This document shows, piece by piece, positions 23,139 through 27,732 of a DNA stretch of 27,732 bases (position 1 is its first letter; each line of letters begins with the position of its first letter). The DNA comes from a virus. The notes under the pieces are model-generated. The model made no database searches. It was not told the DNA's origin and saw only the letters and a program-made list of their open reading frames with translations. Made by a program: the position numbers and the translations under genes. The stretch covers positions 1 to 27,732 of IMG/VR virus record IMGVR_UViG_3300021961_000486; one strand, written 5' to 3'.

Positions 23139-23299
23139 TTGATTTTGAGTTTGTTTTTCTTAGCAGTTTGAGCGGAGCGTTTAAAGTTAGCAGCCGTGGG
23201 TGCTCCTTTAGACCCAGGCTTCCTCATTTTTTCACCACTGCCAGCAGCAATACGTTTGCGTTTGGCGTGGATGTTTGCGTAAAGACCAGGCTTAGCCAT
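23135..23299 (-). CDS. Small basic cyanophage protein, 54 aa
   Basis: Runs from ATG 23299 to the TGA at 23135-23137 and begins MAKPGLYANIHAKRKRIAAG, with SGEKMRKPGSKGAPTAANFK in the middle and a lysine-rich end. It is strongly basic. The AKPGLYANIHAKRKRI...EKMRKPGSKGAPT pattern is one I recognise from very many T4-like and T7-like cyanophages, where its function is unknown; binding to DNA, RNA or the head is a guess from charge. It overlaps the 22-aa gene as TAATG and the next gene as ATGA, so all are translated together. Confidence 0.75.
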   Translation of the reverse strand: MAKPGLYANIHAKRKRIAAGSGEKMRKPGSKGAPTAANFKRSAQTAKKNKLKIK

Positions 23300-23367
23300 T
23301 ACTTTTTCGTCCCTTTCTTAGGGGGACGACCTTTCTTTGAACCGTAGGTTCCTTTACCTTGAGGCAT
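23299..23367 (-). CDS. Tiny basic peptide gene, 22 aa
   Basis: Runs from ATG 23367 to the TAA at 23299-23301 and begins MPQGKGTYGSKKGRPPKK. It carries eight Lys/Arg in 22 residues. Support comes from coupling: its ATG overlaps the hli stop and its stop overlaps the next ATG, both as TAATG. Similar peptides (MPQGKGTYGSK...GRPPK) occur in other cyanophages as I recall. The GRPPKK core looks like an AT-hook-type DNA minor-groove binder, which is inference. Confidence 0.6.
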   Translation of the reverse strand: MPQGKGTYGSKKGRPPKKGTKK

Positions 23368-23543
23368 TACCAGATACCAGGAATGATTTGTCCAGTCAGC
23401 GCGTAAGCGCCAAGAGCAGCCATGATGCCAAGCATAGCAAGGCGACCGTTGAGCTGCTCAGCTCGTTCGTTATGTGGGACACCGTAGGGATGATCAGTCA
23501 TAATGAGGGGTGGCTCTTTGGCCCAGATGTTAGTGTCGTTCAT
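23367..23543 (-). CDS. hli: High-light-inducible protein (Hli)
   Basis: A 58-aa protein. The N-terminal half (MNDTNIWAKEPPLIMTDHPY) is soluble. Residues 26-48 carry the Hli core ERAEQLNGRLAMLGIMAALG, a single membrane helix with the chlorophyll-binding pattern Glu29, Asn32 and Arg34. The short tail TGQIIPGIW is typical of phage Hli proteins. Hli proteins bind chlorophyll and carotenoid in the thylakoid membrane and protect photosystem II assembly under excess light. In this phage the gene probably supports D1 made from psbA in the same cassette. It starts directly after the scaffold stop (TAAATG) and overlaps the next gene by 1 nt. Confidence 0.95.
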   Translation of the reverse strand: MNDTNIWAKEPPLIMTDHPYGVPHNERAEQLNGRLAMLGIMAALGAYALTGQIIPGIW

Positions 23544-24338
23544 TTAGAATTTAAGTTCGGAGCGGGCAAGCTTCTGCATAATCTCATCACGATATGCAGG
23601 GTCACGATCATACTTAGGATCGGACATTGCCCGCACTACCTCTGCTTGACTCTTGAATGTGTCAGCAGGGGCAGCAGTTTTACCTTGAATCATTTTACCT
23701 TCGTAACCGTTTGCGTCAGTGTAACGTGCTTGAAGACCAGCGAGTGCCAGGTTAATAGCAGCAACGTTACCAGAATCGACAACGTTATCGAAGGCTTGGA
23801 TCTCAGCTTCAGAGAAGTTTTGTGCTGCCCAACCAACTAGTTGTTGATAAGCAGCTTCACCACCTACAGAATTTTGGATGGTGTTGATATCACCTTGTGA
23901 CAACTCAACGGTTTGAGGAGCATCAAAGGTAGGAAGATTTTGTTCGTACTCAAAGTAAGCTTGAACAAGTTCCTTACTGGACATCTGCTCAAACTGAGCA
24001 AGAGTCTCAGCACTCAATTCGCCATTCGAGTTGAACTCTTCCGCAGCTCTACTAATGGCTTCGATTTGCGTAGAATACTCAGACCGTTCTTCTTGTTGAT
24101 CTTGCTGATCTTGAGGTTCTGGTTCCGACGTTTCTTCTTCATTGCGTGAACCAAGTTTCTTTTCAAGTTCGATGTAAGCTTTTTCAAGCTCTTGTGCATC
24201 TTTGTACTTTCCAGCCAACCGAGCATTAGCTTGGTTGATCATCTCTTCTCCAATAGCCAGAGATTCAGCTTGGTCAGCTTCCATTGCACTGACTACTTCT
24301 GGATCACCAGCTGGATCATAAGATAAAATTTCTGCCAT
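23544..24338 (-). CDS. Capsid assembly (scaffold) protein, T7 gp9-like
   Basis: A 264-aa acidic, mostly helical protein between portal and capsid genes, the place of T7 gene 9 (307 aa). It contains an N-terminal helical part, a Glu/Gln-rich stretch around 90-110 (EEETSEPEPQDQQDQQEERS), and a basic C-terminal helix (YRDEIMQKLARSELKF) of the kind scaffolds use to hold the capsid protein. It would guide shell assembly and then leave. There is no membrane segment or cysteine. The gene starts 2 nt after the portal stop and its own stop abuts hli. Identity is based on order and composition. Confidence 0.85.
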   Translation of the reverse strand: MAEILSYDPAGDPEVVSAMEADQAESLAIGEEMINQANARLAGKYKDAQELEKAYIELEKKLGSRNEEETSEPEPQDQQDQQEERSEYSTQIEAISRAAEEFNSNGELSAETLAQFEQMSSKELVQAYFEYEQNLPTFDAPQTVELSQGDINTIQNSVGGEAAYQQLVGWAAQNFSEAEIQAFDNVVDSGNVAAINLALAGLQARYTDANGYEGKMIQGKTAAPADTFKSQAEVVRAMSDPKYDRDPAYRDEIMQKLARSELKF

Positions 24339-24340
24339 AA

Positions 24341-25918
24341 TTATTGCATTGGGGGAATGACATCCTCGCCCATTGCCGCGTTCACAGTCTCAGCTGCCAT
24401 CGGGTTTTTGGACGGATCTGCCAGGGGTGATTTCATCAGTTGACCTGCTTGTTGCATCATCATCTGATCTTCTTGTGCTTGTGCAGCTTCAGCTCGTTCT
24501 TGCTGAATCTCTTCCATAGACTTCACAAGGTTCAGCACGTCGATACCTTGTGCAGCTGCCAGACGTTTGATGGCTTCATCAGCATTGATGTATTGCATCA
24601 GTGCCTCAGGTCCAAGCGTTTGAGCAATGGTCATGATGAATGCAGTGAGAGACTCACGATCTTGTCCACGACCAAGAGCATTGATACCAGCAACAATGGT
24701 TGGACTTACTAGATCCTTAGGGATTTTAGGAAGCTGTCCACTACGTTGCAGTACCAGCATCTTGCGGTTCAAATAAGGCAGCAAGAATTCAACAGTCAGC
24801 AGGGAGAATAGTCCACCGAGTTGTTGTTCAAGTTCAAGTTGAGTGAGGCGAACCTCTTCTGCTGTAACTCGTTCTGCTTGTCGGACGCTCATGATAAGGA
24901 ATGCATCAGCCAAGCGTCGCTCAAGCTGTTGCATCATAGTCATGGCAGTGTTGAAGTCAGCAGTCTTACCTACTTGGATAACACCGATGTCATCGGGACG
25001 ACCTTGAACGATCGCACCGTTGCCTGCCTTCGCCAGCGTCTGTGCTTTAGTCGTGCTTGAGGGTGATACCACGAAGACGACCTTAGCGGCTGCTGCAGAG
25101 CCTTCTACGAGTGCCTGGGAGAGTGCATCAAGCGACTTAAGATCTCCCAAGAATTCCTCAACTCTACCCCGTCCATAGTTTTCGCCATCGACAGAATTGA
25201 AACGCAGTACAAGCCAAGGACTAGCATCCTTTGGAGCTTTGCTATCGGAGCCGGGAATCTTTTTACCATAGACCTCCTGATACCATAGCCAACGGTTGTT
25301 GTCTAAACGTACATGAGTATAAACTTCTGCATCGTTTTCAGATGAGAAACTCTCTTGAGTAACCGGAGGTGGTTCTTTGAGAATTTCTTTTGGCAGAAGG
25401 TTTTTGTTAATAAGTTCTTTGGTTACGATCTCAATTACGTTACCGTTACCATCTCTATCGACAACGTAGCGATTTAGTGGGTAATGTTTCAACCCCTCCT
25501 TACCCATGTAGATCAGGGCATTACCGCCAACCACCAGATGCTTAAGAGCTTGGTGAACAACGACACGATCACTGGAAGCAGCAATCGAATCCATCACCAT
25601 ACGCTCCATCTTGGCAAAGCTAAGATCAAGTTCCGAACGCATTTCAGGTGGAAGCTCAGCTCCCAACTTATCGTCACGTACTTGAAATTTAAAAAACGTA
25701 GTTTGAGGAGGTAGGAGGGACAGCATCAATTTAGATGCTAGTGTCACTACACCCTTTGCACCTACGGATTGCCAAGGTTGCTTGAGTGATTGATGGGTAA
25801 CACGGAACTCATCACGTTGGATGAGGTAAGGAATGGTGAGCTTTGAGCACTCAACCGCTGTGTCTAGAAACTGTGAACGGTAGCTGGATAGATGATCGTA
25901 CCTGCTTTTAGCGTTCAT
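24341..25918 (-). CDS. Portal (head-tail connector) protein, T7 gp8-like
   Basis: A 525-aa protein, close to T7 gp8 (536 aa). Family features include the N-terminal helix with SQFLDTAVECSKLTIPYLIQ, the segment WQSVGAKGVVTLASKLMLSL, the wing part with LVVGGNALIYMGKEGLKHYP, YGRGRVEEFLGDLKSLDALS, and the helix VRQAERVTAEEVRLTQLELE. It forms the twelve-subunit ring at one capsid vertex, through which DNA enters and leaves. The C-terminus is rich in Gln, Met and Ala. It lies 4 nt after the gp7.3-like gene and 2 nt before the scaffold. Confidence 0.93.
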   Translation of the reverse strand: MNAKSRYDHLSSYRSQFLDTAVECSKLTIPYLIQRDEFRVTHQSLKQPWQSVGAKGVVTLASKLMLSLLPPQTTFFKFQVRDDKLGAELPPEMRSELDLSFAKMERMVMDSIAASSDRVVVHQALKHLVVGGNALIYMGKEGLKHYPLNRYVVDRDGNGNVIEIVTKELINKNLLPKEILKEPPPVTQESFSSENDAEVYTHVRLDNNRWLWYQEVYGKKIPGSDSKAPKDASPWLVLRFNSVDGENYGRGRVEEFLGDLKSLDALSQALVEGSAAAAKVVFVVSPSSTTKAQTLAKAGNGAIVQGRPDDIGVIQVGKTADFNTAMTMMQQLERRLADAFLIMSVRQAERVTAEEVRLTQLELEQQLGGLFSLLTVEFLLPYLNRKMLVLQRSGQLPKIPKDLVSPTIVAGINALGRGQDRESLTAFIMTIAQTLGPEALMQYINADEAIKRLAAAQGIDVLNLVKSMEEIQQERAEAAQAQEDQMMMQQAGQLMKSPLADPSKNPMAAETVNAAMGEDVIPPMQ

Positions 25919-25922
25919 TTAA

Positions 25923-26258
25923 TTAACCAATACTAAGGCCACCACCGGAGCCACCTCCGATGTTAAGGGGAATACGAAGAGACGCCGCACCACTACCCAT
26001 TGCACGAGTAGTTTGACGACGAGAACGAGAGGTACGAACACCAGTGTTCTCTGCACCAACAGTACTTTGCAGAACTCTAGGTGCTTGAACTTCTCGCATT
26101 GCTTTGGTTTGAGCAAGCATGGCTTCACGCTGAGCCTTCATTTGCTCTTCCATCATTCGTTGCTGTTGTTCCATCATAGCTTTTTGGCGATTAGCTTCTT
26201 CGTTAGCTGATCGCATTGCTTCTTGTTGTGCGTGATGTTGACGCCTACCTGCGCCCAT
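25923..26258 (-). CDS. Small virion protein, T7 gp7.3-like
   Basis: A 111-aa protein. Residues 15-65 form a Met/Gln/Glu-rich helix (QKAMMEQQQRMMEEQMKAQ) probably coiled coil. A basic linker with TSRSRRQTTRAM follows, then a glycine-rich end SLRIPLNIGGGSGGGLSIG. T7 gp7.3 is 99 aa, lies directly before the portal, and ends in a similar SLSVARSSGGGINI; it is a tail-associated protein needed for infectious particles. I infer that role from the position and C-terminus, since the N-terminal parts share only general character. It is spaced 2 nt after the 57-aa gene. Confidence 0.65.
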   Translation of the reverse strand: MGAGRRQHHAQQEAMRSANEEANRQKAMMEQQQRMMEEQMKAQREAMLAQTKAMREVQAPRVLQSTVGAENTGVRTSRSRRQTTRAMGSGAASLRIPLNIGGGSGGGLSIG

Positions 26259-26260
26259 GA

Positions 26261-26434
26261 TTAAGTCTCCTCATCGAGTCGGTTTTCAATCCACTCTACA
26301 ACACTACGTTGCCCAGCACGATACATGATGTGACCAACGCTTGTGTCAGGAGTGGGGTTAACTGGTGGAAACACATCTTCTAGTTCTTCCAAAAGACGTC
26401 GGACATCAAGTCCAGGTGTATAGGGTAGAGCCAT
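26261..26434 (-). CDS. Small acidic protein, 57 aa, function unknown
   Basis: Runs from ATG 26434 to the TAA at 26261-26263. It begins MALPYTPGLDVRRLLEELED, has FPPVNPTPDTSVGHIMYRAG in the middle and ends with helix VVEWIENRLDEET. The part PxNPTPxxxxxxIMYRAGQRSVVEW resembles a small conserved protein I have seen next to portal genes in other podoviruses; no function is known. Gaps of 2 and 5 nt to its neighbours show it belongs to the same transcription unit. Confidence 0.65.
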   Translation of the reverse strand: MALPYTPGLDVRRLLEELEDVFPPVNPTPDTSVGHIMYRAGQRSVVEWIENRLDEET

Positions 26435-26439
26435 AACAA

Positions 26440-26745
26440 TTACATTGCGCGATTTCTGCGACGGATACTACTGGCTTTAGTTCCGGTAGTACCAATCCGA
26501 AGATTACTTTGTTTATCAAGAGTACTGCCTACAGAATAAGCAGAACCATATGTAGTTGAAGCAGGCTGTCCAGCTGGTTGATTAAGTTTACCAAACTGGT
26601 CTTTCAAAGTTGCCAATTCTGATTGAAGAGATTCAAGTTGTGATTTAGTTTTTTGCTTCTCTTCATATTCTTGTCGCTCAGCTGGTTTCATTTGACCAGC
26701 TTTATATCTGCGAGCACTAACTTCTAGTTTATTTTGTGCGCCCAT
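26440..26745 (-). CDS. Small coiled-coil protein of unknown function, 101 aa
   Basis: Starts 2 nt after the di-iron protein gene. Residues 1-60 are charged and helical with a heptad-like segment (KTKSQLESLQSELATLKDQF). Residues 60-101 are Gly/Ser/Thr-rich and end in a basic SSIRRRNRAM. I do not recognise a family. Helix plus glycine-rich basic tail resembles the gp7.3-like protein two genes later, so it may also be a minor virion component; this is only an analogy. Confidence 0.6.
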   Translation of the reverse strand: MGAQNKLEVSARRYKAGQMKPAERQEYEEKQKTKSQLESLQSELATLKDQFGKLNQPAGQPASTTYGSAYSVGSTLDKQSNLRIGTTGTKASSIRRRNRAM

Positions 26746-26747
26746 AG

Positions 26748-27473
26748 CTATGCGTATTGAGGAAGGTTAGGGTTTGCATGTTCAAAGAACGCTGGCATAC
26801 GTGCTCGTCTGGTGTCAGCAAGCTCAGGCGCTTTACCTTCATACATCAGGCGATCACTGTTTTCCAGCCAAAATTTTTTGTTTAGATATTTATTGGGATT
26901 GTTAGCCTTGAGCGGCTGCACTACCCAATTGATAGTTGCTTTACGGAGCTTGTCAAGAGAAGGACTCCAATCAAGATCGAGCTCCCGACACACCAGGCTA
27001 TTTGTAGCCACGTGGACTTGTTCATCACGGCTAATGTCAGCAGATACAGTCCTCAATCCCGCATCGCCCGTAAAACGGAAAAAGGGTAGGAGCACAAAGA
27101 AAATTGCACGTTCGGCAACCAGTGCCTTGAGGATCGTGTGATCCGGATGAGCAATCCAGGCGTCTCGGAGACGTTTGGCTTCTTCCTCAGCTTGCGGATC
27201 AACGCCAAGAGCATTGGCGATGTAACCCAATGCAAGGTCGTGATTTTCTTCGTCTTTGACATTAGACAGTAAGAGCGTCCGCGCCAAATCCGGTACGTCA
27301 TTATCTAGAGCATCAGTGATAAAGTCACCCACTGGAAGTTCCATATGGCGAATTGCCAAGGCACGAAAGATAGTTTCTTCCGCACCTTCCAGTACTTGAC
27401 CAGCAGTTGTTTGGACAGGAGTCCAGGTACGTTTACGTGAAAGTAGTTTTTGATAAGGGTTCATTCGCCGCAA
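26748..27473 (-). CDS. Ferritin-like di-iron protein, possible RNR small-subunit relative
   Basis: A 241-aa helical protein with a di-iron ligand set: Glu32 or Glu33 (EGAEETIFRA), Glu75-x-x-His78 (KDEENHDL), Glu121 (VAERAIFF) and Glu151-x-x-His154 (SRDEQVHV). This is the four-helix pattern of ferritin-like carboxylate enzymes, including ribonucleotide reductase beta subunits, which make deoxynucleotide precursors for phage DNA. The protein is much shorter than NrdB (about 375 aa). The gap between the first ExxH and the next Glu is about half that of E. coli NrdB, and no Tyr lies four residues after the first His where NrdB has its radical. It may be an R2-like protein or another di-iron oxidase. 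The start overlaps the previous gene by 13 nt. Confidence 0.65.
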   Translation of the reverse strand: MRRMNPYQKLLSRKRTWTPVQTTAGQVLEGAEETIFRALAIRHMELPVGDFITDALDNDVPDLARTLLLSNVKDEENHDLALGYIANALGVDPQAEEEAKRLRDAWIAHPDHTILKALVAERAIFFVLLPFFRFTGDAGLRTVSADISRDEQVHVATNSLVCRELDLDWSPSLDKLRKATINWVVQPLKANNPNKYLNKKFWLENSDRLMYEGKAPELADTRRARMPAFFEHANPNLPQYA

Positions 27474-27732
27474 TTACAATCAGGAGCAGGGTCATTAAGA
27501 AGCGACTCCAGGTAATCGTCCACTTCCGACTCGTCCAAAGCGGCATATGCGCTGGTCTTGTCTTGCGTGTCACCCATTACCTGAAGCGAATAGTAGAGAC
27601 TAGTTTGGTCAGATGCCAGCCAGTCTTCAATAAACGCTTCGTCATAGGTGATCACATCAGACCAACTATTGAAGCTGTAGCCGTGCAGAAGTCCGGTCTT
27701 ATCAAGCATACGCATGATACCGTCTGCAACTT
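27461..27732 (-). CDS. 3' end of an unrecognised gene
   Basis: The frame is open to the right edge (last residues before the first ATG read VADGI), so the gene probably continues beyond the window. Internal ATGs at 27715 and 27709 lack a ribosome binding site. The visible 90 residues include LDKTGLLHGYSFNSWSDVI, ITYDEAFIEDWLASDQTSLY and a C-terminus ESLLNDPAPDCNCGE. The paired cysteines near the end recall thioredoxin-accepting tails of reductases, and the next gene is a di-iron protein, so a reductase large subunit is possible, but I cannot support that. The 3' end overlaps the next gene by 13 nt. Confidence 0.6.
   Translation of the reverse strand, partial: VADGIMRMLDKTGLLHGYSFNSWSDVITYDEAFIEDWLASDQTSLYYSLQVMGDTQDKTSAYAALDESEVDDYLESLLNDPAPDCNCGE

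Noticed and set aside
1-27732. tRNA genes, CRISPR arrays, insertion sequences and attachment sites
   Set aside because: None seen. Repeats are confined to coding stalk repeats of the fibre, and no cloverleaf or transposase was noticed.

Overview
The window is a 27.7-kb segment of a T7-like cyanophage (short-tailed cyanopodovirus that infects marine Synechococcus or Prochlorococcus). Every convincing gene is on the minus strand, so the map reads from high to low coordinates. The assignment rests on three things: a D1 photosystem II gene (psbA), a high-light-inducible protein gene (hli), and a virion gene order that follows the T7 gp7.3-8-9-10-11-12-13-14-15-16-17-18 series.

Region by region, in transcription order. 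(1) 27732-26261: the 3' end of an unrecognised gene, a ferritin-like di-iron protein that may be related to the ribonucleotide reductase small subunit, and two small unknown genes. (2) 26258-23544: a gp7.3-like small virion protein, the portal and the scaffold. (3) 23543-21042: a tightly packed accessory cassette of hli, a 22-aa basic peptide, a 54-aa basic protein, an outer-membrane-like small protein, a phage lysozyme, psbA and a 66-aa unknown. Neighbours overlap by 1-4 nt or lie 0-5 nt apart. (4) 21041-20741: the only sizeable stretch without an ordinary gene. It holds a 20-aa microgene with a good ribosome binding site, several inverted repeats, candidate phage promoters and a second open frame that runs to the capsid gene. 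(5) 20740-19577: major capsid protein, followed by a textbook intrinsic terminator. (6) 19513-8186: tail adaptor and nozzle, then four internal virion (ejection) proteins. The gp15-position protein carries a C-terminal M23-like domain with altered metal ligands. (7) 8155-1755: a 1196-aa tail fibre with T7-type N-terminus and beta-helix-like body, a 740-aa LamG/SPRY-type second fibre or adhesin, and a putative fibre assembly protein. (8) 1749-144: five small genes, several exported or membrane-bound, in the place where T7 has its holin gene. (9) 163-1: start of the terminase small subunit.

Together these genes build the capsid, the tail and the ejection machinery. They also provide the lytic enzyme and two photosynthesis proteins (D1 and Hli) thought to keep the host photosystem working during infection. 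The DNA replication genes and the large terminase lie outside the window. Fourteen ORFs, including the capsid, tail, psbA and fibre genes, are assigned with good confidence. Most small genes are known to me only as conserved cyanophage proteins of unknown function, or not at all. The least explained parts are the capsid-gene leader (20741-21041) and the overlapping exported pair at 144-952.
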